Shown here in pieces: positions 7,501-14,682 of a stretch of DNA of 25,468 bases. The stretch is from the NCBI GenBank assembly GCA_044224215.1, contig JBGAKX010000057.1, forward strand, positions 1 to 25,468, in the 5' to 3' direction. The first letter of the stretch is position 1. Every line of letters begins with the position of its first letter. The DNA is from DAOMFM01 sp035429825. GTDB taxonomy: Bacteria > Acidobacteriota > Blastocatellia > UBA7656 > JADIYM01. The position numbers and the translations under genes were made by a program. The notes beneath the pieces were generated by a model. That model searched no databases. It saw only the letters and a program-made list of their open reading frames with translations, and was not told the DNA's origin.

Positions 7501-8168
7501 CCGCACCAGACAACTCTTCCGATGGCTTCGTGTGCAAGTTCAGTCCGAACGGGTCGTCGCTCAGGTTCTCGACATTGCTTGGCGGAGCGTCCGCCGATGA
7601 ACTCTACGATGTCGTGCTCGATCCGAATGGTCGACCGTGCGTTGTCGGGATGACGTCCTCCGCCGACTATCCGATCACGCCGGTGGCGTTTGACGTCGTG
7701 TACGACGTCGACGGTGTCGGAGGCTACAACTCCGACACAGTGGTCACCCGTCTTTCCGCCAACGGCCGATCGCTTGTAGCGTCGACATTCCTCGGCGGTT
7801 CCTTTGCGGAGGGCGGCGAGGCTATCGCTGTCGACCACGACGGCCGGCTCTATGTGACTGGGTGGGTGTCGTCCGACGATTTTCCGACCACTCCGGACGC
7901 AATCAGCACAACCATAAACGATGCGAGCTTCTACGCGGGCGATGCGTATCTTACCGTCCTGGCTGCGGATGCGTCGTCGCTCGTGTATTCGACCTATCTT
8001 GGCGGCGACGATTCCGACATCGGCTGGGCCATCGCAGTCGACACCACGGGCGCTGCAGTCGTCGCAGGCAGCACGTGGTCGCGGGAATTTGCCGCCGAGG
8101 GATTCGGTGTTCGGGACCGGTTCAACGCGTTTGTCCTGAAGATTCGGTTGTCTGCATCTGCACGTTGA
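4563..8168 (+). CDS. Secreted SBBP (beta-propeller) repeat protein
   Basis: This 1201-aa protein starts with a hydrophobic export signal (residues about 8-24, probable cleavage after SIAA near 33). There is no convincing lipobox. Residues about 50-255 form the N-terminal domain typical of SBBP proteins (FEPNVGQT near the start, then an IDPVL motif). From about 256 to the end there are 14 units of roughly 67 aa. Each begins with a YSTYLGG-like strand and continues with a VAG(W/Y)T...DFPTTPGAFD segment and a DAFV(T/S)KLS..G segment. Fourteen units could build two seven-bladed propellers (inference). No membrane anchor or sorting domain is visible at the C-terminus. AGAGGTGG precedes the ATG. 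Such proteins are presumed extracellular or surface proteins of unknown function. Confidence 0.88.
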   Translation: MNVFRKLRGLMVVALCGIVCVWTCEAPRQSIAANRADAVSTDGPASRAALLRSLPLVFEPNVGQTAPGVEFIGRGANFTVFVEHSRLSIAVGGETVTMSFGAPNDASSPVAETELSTRTNYLVGNDPSKWRRNVPTFGSVVYEDAAPGIAAVVYGTNQQLEYDMRIARGADPRALAVRFEGQRGLTVRDDGAIEIELARCRMIQRPAVAYQDLGAVRRQVAAQYVARADGSIGIELGDYDSSAPLVIDPVLDFEVFLGGSGSYDYVSGIAVGSDGTSYVAGYTLAPDFPVTAGAYDTSYNSIPSRDDFGANQDAFVSHVSADGSTLLYSTYLGGVDQETTAGICVDASGNVYVAGWTKSRDFPTTPGAFDRTLSDGAPNGGQADCFVTKLSADGHTLDYSTLVGGQGGDYANGLALSSDGSAVVVGTTYSTDYPTTPGALDQTLADFPDGFVTKLNPDGSALAFSTFLGGARSDECRKVALDPTGGVYVAGETVSEDFPVTPGAYDSVIANSYTSDVFVARISADGAALVWASYLGGAENDLAGGIAVRPSGGVVVSGFTASSDFPITEGAYYTGGLNGSGFVTQFTAGGDALIYSSAFGEGSWFGQLTLGPSGEVIVTGHTDSTDFPTTDGVFDRSNDGYGGDAVIFELSADGSTLDMATLLGGHGAEDGLGIARAPDGTIAVCGTTSSVDFPTTSGAAIAAYRGGDVFVSRLSQDGVSLLGSTYLSGKSAAIQGLSDDATDVAVDHEGGIYVVGATNAPTFPTTPGTVDPMPATGDFGYEAFVSKLNPQGTALEYSTFLGGTGYDAVSALAIGTFGEVYLAGQTTSPDFPTTPNVFDTQLNPSSQYSNPTDSFIAKLSPDGTSLVFSTFLGGTGDDVVRDIAVRGDGAVCVAGWTTSADLPTTGTSYDTSFGGDRDGFVTMLNRSGRKLLFSTYLGGSGYDEINGLALNSKGAVFVAGATRSATFPVTPEAFDTTFDSAPDNSSDGFVCKFSPNGSSLRFSTLLGGASADELYDVVLDPNGRPCVVGMTSSADYPITPVAFDVVYDVDGVGGYNSDTVVTRLSANGRSLVASTFLGGSFAEGGEAIAVDHDGRLYVTGWVSSDDFPTTPDAISTTINDASFYAGDAYLTVLAADASSLVYSTYLGGDDSDIGWAIAVDTTGAAVVAGSTWSREFAAEGFGVRDRFNAFVLKIRLSASAR

Positions 8169-8306
8169 CCCGGAGCCGATCAACGCTGGTACGTCCGCGT
8201 GAGCCGAGCCGGTTTCCGCGGGTGCGCGAGATGCCCGCGCGCGCGCGGCGACATGTGTCGATGTTTGACGCACCGCTGCCCGCACACCTATGATTCGAGG
8301 CCCGTC

Positions 8307-8379
8307 GGCCCCTTAGCTCAACGGTTAGAGCAGTGGACTCATAATCCATTGGTTGCAGGTTCGAATCCTGCAGGGGCCA
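8307..8379 (+). tRNA. tRNA-Ile2 (anticodon CAU, lysidine-modified type)
   Basis: The 73-nt cloverleaf has acceptor arms GGCCCCT/AGGGGCC, a D stem GCTC/GAGC, an anticodon stem GTGGA/TCCAT with loop CTCATAA (anticodon CAT at 8340-8342), and a T arm GCAGG/CCTGC with TTCGAAT. The discriminator base is A and the CCA end is not encoded. The acceptor stem, D arm and the GACTCATAATC context closely match known tRNA-Ile2 (ileX type) rather than initiator or elongator Met tRNA. C34 should be converted to lysidine by TilS so that the tRNA reads AUA. Confidence 0.93.
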
Positions 8380-8482
8380 TCTCTCCGTCTCCGCGCGCTG
8401 CTTGTGACGCCCGTAACGCTCCCGTACACTTTTTGTGCTTCGCCCCCGAACCAGCATCCGACTCCAAGGAGAACGTCAGCGC

Positions 8483-9121
8483 ATGGGTCGTACCGAGAAT
8501 CTCATCGATCCGCCCGTGACCGAGAATGACGCCACGCTTCTCTATGTCTTCTTTGAGGAGCTCCTCGCAAAAGACGTCGGCGACCGGCTCTCGTTTCTGA
8601 AGTGCGCCACACTGCTCAGGCGAACCGATTTACGCGAGTACGTCCACACGTTTGCGCTGATGAAGAAGCGCATCTCGTCGCTGATCCCCGAACCGCGACA
8701 GCGCGACCTGCTGCTCAGCTATCCGTCGACGATCCAGCGCGTGCACGAACTCCTGTGGGAGAACCAGGAGGCCTACGGCGAGGAAGGCAACACCATCATG
8801 TCGATCCTGAGCGACCAGGCCGTCGACTATCTCGATCAGACCGAGATGTTCCGCGTGGACCTCGACACCCTGCTCGGCGACTGCCCGTCACTGCTGCCCG
8901 ACGACGCCGCCGCACTCGATGACGCGATCCTGGCCGGGAAGGGCAACTTCCTGTATCTGCTTGTTGCGCTTGCAGATCACGTCTTTGTGTCGCTGCTGCC
9001 ATACGACACCGAGGAGCCGACAGAAGCGATCCTCAAGACCAGGTCGTTCCTGAAGCAACAGTTCGGCGAGAGGTTCGACGACCAGATCATCGAATTCTTT
9101 GTCATCGGGGCGGCAACCTGA
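8483..9121 (+). CDS. Hypothetical protein, mostly helical, unknown function
   Basis: This 212-aa soluble-looking protein is rich in charged helical stretches, with one hydrophobic segment around 155-172 that is probably buried rather than membrane-spanning. No family is recognised. The start ATG at 8483 has AAGGAG 11 nt upstream. A TACACT hexamer near 8425 could be a -10 element. It begins about 100 nt after the tRNA. Its TGA overlaps the start of a further 61-codon open stretch in the -1 frame, so the protein may really be about 60 residues longer (see findings). It is followed by the Ser/Thr kinase gene and may be co-transcribed with it. Confidence 0.75.
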   Translation: MGRTENLIDPPVTENDATLLYVFFEELLAKDVGDRLSFLKCATLLRRTDLREYVHTFALMKKRISSLIPEPRQRDLLLSYPSTIQRVHELLWENQEAYGEEGNTIMSILSDQAVDYLDQTEMFRVDLDTLLGDCPSLLPDDAAALDDAILAGKGNFLYLLVALADHVFVSLLPYDTEEPTEAILKTRSFLKQQFGERFDDQIIEFFVIGAAT

Positions 9122-9303
9122 GGATCCTCGGCAAGCGCGTCGCAATCGCCGGCGTCCACCCGCTGTTCGATCCCGTCTTTGCCGAAACCGGCCAGCCGAA
9201 CACCGACAGGCTTTTTGCAGACTTTGTTCGAGCGAAGCACCGTCTTACACTTGATACGCTGCGTGGCGAGATGCCCGACGTCGTCTTCATTGTCCAGGGG
9301 TGA
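9118..9303 (+). CDS. Small overlapping coding frame, separate gene or shifted C-terminus
   Basis: A 61-codon frame runs from CTG at 9118 to TGA at 9301, in the -1 frame relative to the preceding gene. Its codons have the G/C-rich third positions of real genes here, and the peptide (KRVAIAGVHPLFDPVF, later PDVVFIVQG) looks like folded protein. No ATG, GTG or TTG lies near the beginning. Either CTG in the CTGA overlap is the start, or it is the C-terminus of the upstream protein split by a frameshift. Its end carries the AGGGGTGA ribosome-binding site of the kinase gene. No family is recognised. Confidence 0.45.
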   Translation: MRILGKRVAIAGVHPLFDPVFAETGQPNTDRLFADFVRAKHRLTLDTLRGEMPDVVFIVQG

Positions 9304-9309
9304 TCCCAG

Positions 9310-10920
9310 ATGGCCGGTTCCGATGAACTGATCGGCACAGTCCTCGACGGAAAGTACAAGGTACTGCGCCTGCTCGGCCGCGGAGGCAAGGGCGAGGTCT
9401 ACGCCGGAACGCATCTGCAGCTCGAACGTCCGGTGGCGATCAAAGTCCTGCACGGCGCGCTCGTCGACAACGAGTCGTTCGTCGCACGGTTTGCCCGCGA
9501 GGCGCGCACCGCAGCAAAGCTCGAACACCCAAACGCGGTGCACGTCTACGACTTTGGGCCGCTCGCCGACGGCAGCGCGTACCTCGTCATGGAATTCATC
9601 GAGGGGACGACGCTGCGCGAGCTCATCCACAAGAACGCGCCGTTCTCGCTCCACGTGGTGCTCGACCTCATGCGCCAGGCGGGAGGTGCGATCGCCGCCG
9701 CCCACGCGCGCGGGATCGTCCATCGCGACTTGAAGCCCGAGAACATGATGATCCGCGCCGACGACACCGGCCGCGCCGTGCTCAAGGTCGTGGACTTCGG
9801 CCTGGCAAAGATCCTCGAGAACCAGACCTCGCAGCTGACCAACAAGTCCGAGCTCATCGGAACGCCCCGCTACATGGCGCCCGAACAGTTTCAAGACGGA
9901 CGCGTCGACGAGCGCGCCGACGTCTATGCGCTAGGCTGCGTATGTTTCGAGCTGCTGGCGGGACGGACGCCGTTCGAAGGCACGTTTCTCGAGGTCGTCG
10001 GAAAGCACGTCTACGCCGAGATTCCTGCGTTCGAGGACATCGGCGTCACGGTCCCCCACGCTCTATCGGTGTCGGCGGCGGTGCGCCGCGCGCTCGCAAA
10101 GGACCCGGCAGCGCGCACGCCGTCGGTGGCCGAGTTCATCCGAGAGCTCGAAGCCGCGTGCGGTCCCGACGTAGTTGCCCTTGCGGCCGAGCCCATGACG
10201 ATTCCCCTCGAGCCGCCGTCGACCGTCGACACGGATCCACAGCGGTCGAACTTCATCACGAACGTGGACGAGACCTCCCGGCCTGAGGCGGACGCGTACG
10301 CCACGCGCGTGGGAGGCGCTCCGACGAGCGATTCGATACATACGCTCGTCCGCGACACCTCGGACGCGTCACCCACCGTGGTTCGGCCGTACGCGCAACC
10401 GACACGCGGCGTGGCAGGCGCCGGAGGTGCGCGCGTCACCGCTCGCGCGTCGGCAGACGACGAGGAGACGCCGACGCTGCCGCTCGCTGACGTGCCGAAC
10501 CGGCTCGCGCCTCGGCGCATCGTGAAGCCGATCGCGGTCGCCGCGACGATCGTCCTTGCGGGCAGTGCGACCCTGTTCGCGTTCAGGCCGTGGGAGGCCA
10601 CGCCTGTCCAGCCCGTGTCCACTCCTGTGGCTATGCCGGCGCCATCTGGCCCGCGCGCCGCCGGACGGAGCAACCACAATGGAGCCGGCGCGCCCGCCGG
10701 CGCGTCGGTTCAACCCGCGGTGACCGACCAGCCGCCGGCGCCGCCAGCGCCGCCGGCCAAACCATCGGCCCACAACGGCTCGTCGAGCGCCAGAAAGGAC
10801 AAGGCGGCCGAGCGAAGATCGTTGAGCCGGGAACGGAAGAGCCGGCGGATGCGGTGCCGGACGTCTCGAACATCGACATCCCCGAGATCGCCGTCGACCC
10901 GAATGATCCGGCAGCGATGA
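9310..10920 (+). CDS. Ser/Thr protein kinase with one membrane segment; C-terminus frameshifted
   Basis: A complete eukaryotic-type kinase domain occupies residues about 15-283: Gly-rich GRGGKGEV (23-30), Lys45 in VAIKV, Glu64, catalytic HRD (138-140, followed by LKPEN), DFG (162-164) and APE (190-192). A linker of about 120 residues is followed by one membrane span (about 404-425). A Pro/Ala-rich extracytoplasmic tail comes next. It resembles membrane-anchored PknB-type sensors but has no PASTA repeats. After about residue 501 the open frame turns into an Arg/Ser-rich sequence typical of a wrong frame and stops at 10920. The -1 frame gives a sensible C-terminus (VEPGTEEPADAVPDVSNIDI and on) ending at TAA 11009. 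The natural protein is therefore probably about 566 aa. AGGGGTGATC precedes the ATG. Confidence 0.88.
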   Translation: MAGSDELIGTVLDGKYKVLRLLGRGGKGEVYAGTHLQLERPVAIKVLHGALVDNESFVARFAREARTAAKLEHPNAVHVYDFGPLADGSAYLVMEFIEGTTLRELIHKNAPFSLHVVLDLMRQAGGAIAAAHARGIVHRDLKPENMMIRADDTGRAVLKVVDFGLAKILENQTSQLTNKSELIGTPRYMAPEQFQDGRVDERADVYALGCVCFELLAGRTPFEGTFLEVVGKHVYAEIPAFEDIGVTVPHALSVSAAVRRALAKDPAARTPSVAEFIRELEAACGPDVVALAAEPMTIPLEPPSTVDTDPQRSNFITNVDETSRPEADAYATRVGGAPTSDSIHTLVRDTSDASPTVVRPYAQPTRGVAGAGGARVTARASADDEETPTLPLADVPNRLAPRRIVKPIAVAATIVLAGSATLFAFRPWEATPVQPVSTPVAMPAPSGPRAAGRSNHNGAGAPAGASVQPAVTDQPPAPPAPPAKPSAHNGSSSARKDKAAERRSLSRERKSRRMRCRTSRTSTSPRSPSTRMIRQR

Positions 10921-11009
10921 CGCGCGCAATGAAGAAGGTTCGCCGGGCGCTCAAGCAGGCCGAGTTGGAGCGTCGCCGCGCAGCCCGGCAACGAGCGCCG
11001 ACGCCCTAA
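10815..11009 (+). other. Displaced in-frame C-terminus of the Ser/Thr kinase (-1 frame)
   Basis: This stretch encodes an acidic then basic tail in normal codon usage, including VSNIDIPEIAVDPNDPAAM followed by a charged helix MKKVRRALKQAELERRRAA. It has no start of its own and continues the kinase if one base is restored near 10805-10818. Its stop overlaps the restored EI stop on the other strand (CTAA at 11006-11009). Confidence 0.65.
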
Positions 11010-12786
11010 CCAGCAAAGAAGCCCGGGAACCGCCGCGGCAGCTCGTCGGCGAGACGCGCCTCGATCTCTCAGGCGTTCGCAGCTTCAGGATCTCGGCGAC
11101 CAGGTCGACGGCTTCGGCTCGGTCGACGGCGCGAATGACTCTCGTCATGAGCGGAATCGCCGATGCCGACATGCTGAAGCGGTCATAGCCGAGCCCGATC
11201 AGCACGACGAGATGAACGGGATCCGACGACATCTCGCCGCACACGATCGACGGAATTCCGGCGTTCTGCGCCGCGGCGGCGACGCGTTCCAGACTGCGCA
11301 GCACCGCAGGGTGCAGCGGCTGGTAGATGTGTGCGACGTGCTGATTCGTCCGGTCGACCGCAAGCAGGTACTGGATGAGGTCGTTCGTCCCCACCGAGAA
11401 GAAATCGCACTCTGCCGCCAACTGATCAGCAATGAATACGGCCGATGGCACCTCGATCATCACGCCGACGGGAATCTTCGGATTGAATGCACGTCCCTCC
11501 TCGCGCAGCTCGGCCTTGCACGATTCGAGCGCGTCACGCGCCTCGAGCAGATCCGAAATTCCGGCGACCATGGGGAACATGATCCGGATCTGGCCCTTTG
11601 CGCTCGCCCGCAGGATCGCGCGCAGGTGCGTTCGGAAGACGGGCGTCTCGCTGAGTGCGAGCCGGAGCGCACGCAGTCCAAGCGCCGGATTTCGCTCGGT
11701 GTCGGGTCCGCGAAGCGGAAGCTTGTCGCCGCCGAGATCAAAACTGCGGATCGTGACGCCACCGTCGCTCGAAACCGACAGCAGCTGTTCGAACAGCGCC
11801 GCCTGTTCGTCCTCTGTGGGCACGTCGGGCAGCTTGTTGAGAAAGAGGAACTCGGACCGGAACAGTCCGATGCCACGTGCTCCGCTGCGCGCAACCGCGT
11901 CAAGTTCCGACAGGAGCTCCACGTTCGCCCGCAGCACGCACAGGTGCCCGTCCGTCGTTCGCGGCTCGGCAGGCGCATCCGAGAAGTCCACTTCGCGGCG
12001 CTCGTGCGCACGTTGCTTCATGTAGCGCCGGATGACCGCCTTTGTCGGGTTCAGGATCACGCAGCCATCCGCGCCGTCGACGACGATCGAATCCCCCGAA
12101 CCGATGCGCAGTGCGACATCCGGCAGACCCACGACGGCCGGGATTCCAAGCGAGCGCGCAATGATGGCGGTGTGCGACGTGAAGCCGCCGTCGCCCGTCG
12201 CAAACGCGAGCACGCGGCGCAGGTCGAGCTCGGCGACCGCGGACGGCGGCAGCGTGTTCGCCACGATCACGACGTCGCTCTGCAACTGTCCCAGGCTGGC
12301 CGAGTGGCCGCCGTTGAGCGCTCGGATCACGCGGTGCGCGACATCCTCGATGTCCGATCCCCGTTCGCGCAGGTAGTCGTCCTTGACGTGCGCATAGACG
12401 ACCAGCATTCGGTCGAGCACGGCCTTGATCGCCCATTCGGCCTTTACGCGGCGCGTCCGGATGACCCGCTCGACGTCAAGCAGTAGCTCACGGTCCTCGA
12501 GCATCAGCAAGTGCGCTTCAAAAAAGTACGCGTGACCGCGGCCGAGCTCGCGCGCGACCCGCTCCTTCAGGTCGAGAATCTGCTGGCGGGCGACGTCGAT
12601 GGCTCGCATCAGTCGCTCGATCTCGGCCGCGACATCGGCGGTCTCAAAGTCGGGCGGCAACCCGGACAGGATGTCGCGTTGATCGAGCCGCAACACGCGG
12701 CCGACTGCCGCGCCCGCGCTCACCGCAACTCCGTCGACCCGCACGTCGCGCTCCGTGTCGTCGATTGCGGATCTAGTAGAGCGCAT
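10951..12786 (-). CDS. ptsI: PTS enzyme I (PEP-protein phosphotransferase), 3' end frameshifted
   Basis: Enzyme I takes phosphate from phosphoenolpyruvate and passes it to HPr. The phospho-His is His205 in GGFTSHTAIIAR. The PEP-binding barrel shows GIGLFRSEFLF (305-315), the FPMVAG motif and the catalytic Cys516 in CGEMSSDP. All domains are present. After residue 572 (LRTP) the frame gives an atypical 39-residue basic tail. Adding one base near 11069-11073 instead gives REIEARLADELPRRFPGFF and a TAG at 11008-11006, a normal EI ending of about 593 aa. The start ATG at 12786 is preceded by GGAGGAGGG and overlaps ptsH by 14 nt. The operon order is EIIA-Man, HPr, EI. Confidence 0.93.
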   Translation of the reverse strand: MRSTRSAIDDTERDVRVDGVAVSAGAAVGRVLRLDQRDILSGLPPDFETADVAAEIERLMRAIDVARQQILDLKERVARELGRGHAYFFEAHLLMLEDRELLLDVERVIRTRRVKAEWAIKAVLDRMLVVYAHVKDDYLRERGSDIEDVAHRVIRALNGGHSASLGQLQSDVVIVANTLPPSAVAELDLRRVLAFATGDGGFTSHTAIIARSLGIPAVVGLPDVALRIGSGDSIVVDGADGCVILNPTKAVIRRYMKQRAHERREVDFSDAPAEPRTTDGHLCVLRANVELLSELDAVARSGARGIGLFRSEFLFLNKLPDVPTEDEQAALFEQLLSVSSDGGVTIRSFDLGGDKLPLRGPDTERNPALGLRALRLALSETPVFRTHLRAILRASAKGQIRIMFPMVAGISDLLEARDALESCKAELREEGRAFNPKIPVGVMIEVPSAVFIADQLAAECDFFSVGTNDLIQYLLAVDRTNQHVAHIYQPLHPAVLRSLERVAAAAQNAGIPSIVCGEMSSDPVHLVVLIGLGYDRFSMSASAIPLMTRVIRAVDRAEAVDLVAEILKLRTPERSRRVSPTSCRGGSRASLLVRASALVAGLRGDAPTRPA

Positions 12787-13060
12787 CGCCCTCCTCCTCG
12801 AATCGACGCTCGATCAACTGGCACAACGCATCGACCGCTCGCTCTGCATCGTCGCCTTCGGCTGTCACGATGAGCTCGGTGCCCCGCGACGCGGTCAGCA
12901 GCAACACGCCGTAGATGCCCTTTCCATCGGCGACCTGGCCCGAATCGGCACGCTCGAGCCGGATGTGGCTCGTGTACTGTCGCGCCACGTTGACGAGACG
13001 CGCCGCCGCTCTCGCGTGCAGACCCAACCGGTTCGCAACGAAGACCCGTCTGGTTGCCAT
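12773..13060 (-). CDS. ptsH: HPr phosphocarrier protein
   Basis: HPr relays phosphate from EI to EIIA. The 95-aa protein has the active-site His15 in RLGLHARAA. The region that usually carries regulatory Ser46 reads DGKGIYGVLLL, so the serine is replaced by Gly48. Control by HPr kinase is therefore not expected. The chosen start is ATG at 13060, with GGGAG 9 nt upstream; the TTG one codon earlier is unlikely. The gene is 6 nt after the EIIA gene and overlaps ptsI by 14 nt, a tight relay operon. Confidence 0.93.
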   Translation of the reverse strand: MATRRVFVANRLGLHARAAARLVNVARQYTSHIRLERADSGQVADGKGIYGVLLLTASRGTELIVTAEGDDAERAVDALCQLIERRFEEEGDALY

Positions 13061-13066
13061 CAACGG

Positions 13067-13498
13067 CTACTCCCTGGGTCCGGGCGCAAGAATTTCGCTT
13101 GCGATGTAGATGTCGCGCTGACCCTGGTCGCGCACCCTGCGCGCCAGCGCATCGAGATCCTCACCCGGCTGCTGGTCGGCAAGGCAGATGATCATCGGCA
13201 GGTTGACGCCCGTGATGATCTCGACCGGGCGTGCGGAACCAAGGAACGTTGCCGCGATGTTCGTCGGCGTTCCGCCGAACATGTCAGTCAGCATGACGAC
13301 GCCGCGACCGCGGTCCACGCGCTCGAGCGAGCGCGAAATCTCCTCACGCGCGAGATCAACATCGTCGTGCCAGCCGATCGACACGGCAGTCACGTGATCG
13401 ATGACGCCGACGATCGTCTCGGCCGCGCTCAGCAACTCGGTCGCGAGCTGGCCGTGCGAAACGATGACTCCGCCTATGGGCTGGTCGTTTTGCGGCAT
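13067..13498 (-). CDS. PTS EIIA component, mannose/fructose (ManX) family
   Basis: This 143-aa single-domain protein begins with GGVIVSHGQLATELLSA, in which His15 is the phospho-acceptor of the EIIA-Man fold. It also has the MLTDMFGGTPTN motif of the family. No IIB, IIC or IID gene accompanies it, so the PTS here probably reports PEP/energy state to a regulatory target rather than importing a sugar. The start ATG at 13498 lacks a clear Shine-Dalgarno; TACACT (13513-13508) ends 9 nt before it and may be a -10 giving a very short leader. It is divergent from deoC across 37 nt. Confidence 0.9.
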   Translation of the reverse strand: MPQNDQPIGGVIVSHGQLATELLSAAETIVGVIDHVTAVSIGWHDDVDLAREEISRSLERVDRGRGVVMLTDMFGGTPTNIAATFLGSARPVEIITGVNLPMIICLADQQPGEDLDALARRVRDQGQRDIYIASEILAPGPRE

Positions 13499-13523
13499 GG
13501 CGGGGAGAGTGTAGCAAATCGGG

Positions 13524-13529
13524 TATCAT
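13524..13529 (+). promoter_or_regulatory. -10 element (TATCAT) giving a leaderless deoC transcript
   Basis: TATCAT ends 6 nt before the deoC ATG, so the predicted transcription start is the A of the start codon. No Shine-Dalgarno is visible. No clear -35 is seen. The assignment is inference from spacing. Confidence 0.4.
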
Positions 13530-13535
13530 TGAGCC

Positions 13536-14204
13536 ATGTCGGCCCCCGTCAGTGTCGCCGGAATGATCGATCACACGCTGCTCGGTCCCGTGGCAACGCG
13601 CGACCACGTCCTCGCGGCGTGTGACGAGGCCGTCCGGTTCGGGTTTGCGACCGTCTGCGTGAACGGCGTCTGGGTGCGCGATGCGGTGCGCCGCCTTTCC
13701 TCGTCGACGGTCGGCGTATGCACCGTCATCGGATTCCCGCTCGGCGCGAATACCGCATCCGTGAAGTTCTTTGAGGCCGAAACCGCGATCGCCGACGGCG
13801 CCACCGAGCTCGACATGGTGATCGACATCGGCGGTCTCAAGGGCGGCGAAGATGCGCGCGTATTGCGCGAGATCGAATCCGTCGCGGGCGTCGCGCACGA
13901 TGCGAGCGCCCGGCTGAAGGTGATTCTCGAGACGGCGCTTCTCACCGACGACGAAAAGGTCCGAGGGTGCGAACTGGCCGTTTCGGCGGGCGCCGACTTC
14001 GTGAAGACGTCGACCGGTTTTGCCGGCGGGGCCACCGTCGCCGACGTTGCGTTGCTGCGACGCGCGGTGGGTCCGTTTCTCGGAGTCAAGGCGAGCGGCG
14101 GCATACGCACCCTCGCGGACGTGCAGTCGATGATTGCGGCCGGTGCGACGCGCATCGGGACGAGCAACAGCGTGGCGATCGTCGCCGAGGTGCCGGCGCG
14201 CTAG
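13536..14204 (+). CDS. deoC: Deoxyribose-phosphate aldolase
   Basis: DeoC splits 2-deoxyribose-5-phosphate into acetaldehyde and glyceraldehyde-3-phosphate in deoxynucleoside breakdown. This 222-aa protein is the usual bacterial length. It has the Schiff-base Lys157 in FVKTSTGF, the second active-site Lys185 in GVKASGGIR, and the catalytic Asp93 in ELDMVID. It starts next to a TATCAT hexamer without a Shine-Dalgarno, which suggests leaderless translation. It stands alone, divergent from the PTS operon and convergent with the next gene (18 nt between stops). Confidence 0.95.
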   Translation: MSAPVSVAGMIDHTLLGPVATRDHVLAACDEAVRFGFATVCVNGVWVRDAVRRLSSSTVGVCTVIGFPLGANTASVKFFEAETAIADGATELDMVIDIGGLKGGEDARVLREIESVAGVAHDASARLKVILETALLTDDEKVRGCELAVSAGADFVKTSTGFAGGATVADVALLRRAVGPFLGVKASGGIRTLADVQSMIAAGATRIGTSNSVAIVAEVPAR

Positions 14205-14222
14205 CGAGGCGTTTGCAGCGGA

Positions 14223-14636
14223 TCAGTTGTCGCCGTCCCCAACCGCCACACGGACCGGGCCGTGGCCCGGCACATCGATGCCGGTCGAGCCGTCGGGCAG
14301 CTGGGCGAGCCGCGGAGCCGCCGAACGCCAATTCAGGTACGCGGCGGCGACGACAAGAGCGGCAATCGCCGAACCGACGACGGCGGGCGAGAGGCTCGAC
14401 GTCGCCACTGCGAGCGCAGCACCGCCGAGAGACGCGATGAGCACGACAACGACGGCAATCCGCGACACGTGGCGCGCCGTCAGGCGTCGCCTCCAGCACG
14501 CGGGGCAGAAGAGCAGGTCGACCGAGTCGGTCCGCCCGCCCGAGCGAATCGCGAACGGCTGGCGCGTCAGACCGTACCGCGTTCCGCAGCGAACGCACGC
14601 CGACGGCATCTCGGGCATGTGAAACGTCGTTGACAA
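14223..14636 (-). CDS. Zinc-ribbon membrane protein, unknown function
   Basis: This protein of up to 137 aa has a cytoplasmic-type zinc ribbon at the N-terminus, with Cys14/Cys17 (CVRC) and Cys44/Cys47 (CPAC). Two membrane segments follow at about 59-78 and 85-101, then a short Gly/Pro-rich hydrophilic tail. No family name is recognised. The longest frame begins at TTG 14636; ATG at 14618 or 14609 is possible and none has a clear Shine-Dalgarno, but all keep the ribbon. The gene is convergent with deoC and divergent from the RdgB-type gene. Confidence 0.75.
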   Translation of the reverse strand: MSTTFHMPEMPSACVRCGTRYGLTRQPFAIRSGGRTDSVDLLFCPACWRRRLTARHVSRIAVVVVLIASLGGAALAVATSSLSPAVVGSAIAALVVAAAYLNWRSAAPRLAQLPDGSTGIDVPGHGPVRVAVGDGDN

Positions 14637-14682
14637 GCGTTCACGAATACCACGAATCTTCAGGACTCGGGAAGGAGCGCAG

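Noticed and set aside
8217..8239. Hairpin CGCGGG/CCCGCG after the SBBP gene as a terminator
   Set aside because: The stem is short, the loop is 11 nt and no T run follows; such pairings are common by chance in this base composition.
8307..8379. tRNA-Met reading of the CAT anticodon
   Set aside because: Acceptor stem, D arm and anticodon-loop context match tRNA-Ile2, not initiator or elongator Met tRNA.
10810..10830. Programmed -1 frameshift site in the kinase gene
   Set aside because: No canonical heptamer such as A-AAA-AAG is present at the shift; a plain 1-nt deletion or sequence error explains it more simply.
11212..12486. A 424-codon plus-strand open frame opposite ptsI
   Set aside because: The minus strand encodes all conserved EI motifs; the plus frame shows no domain and has shadow composition.
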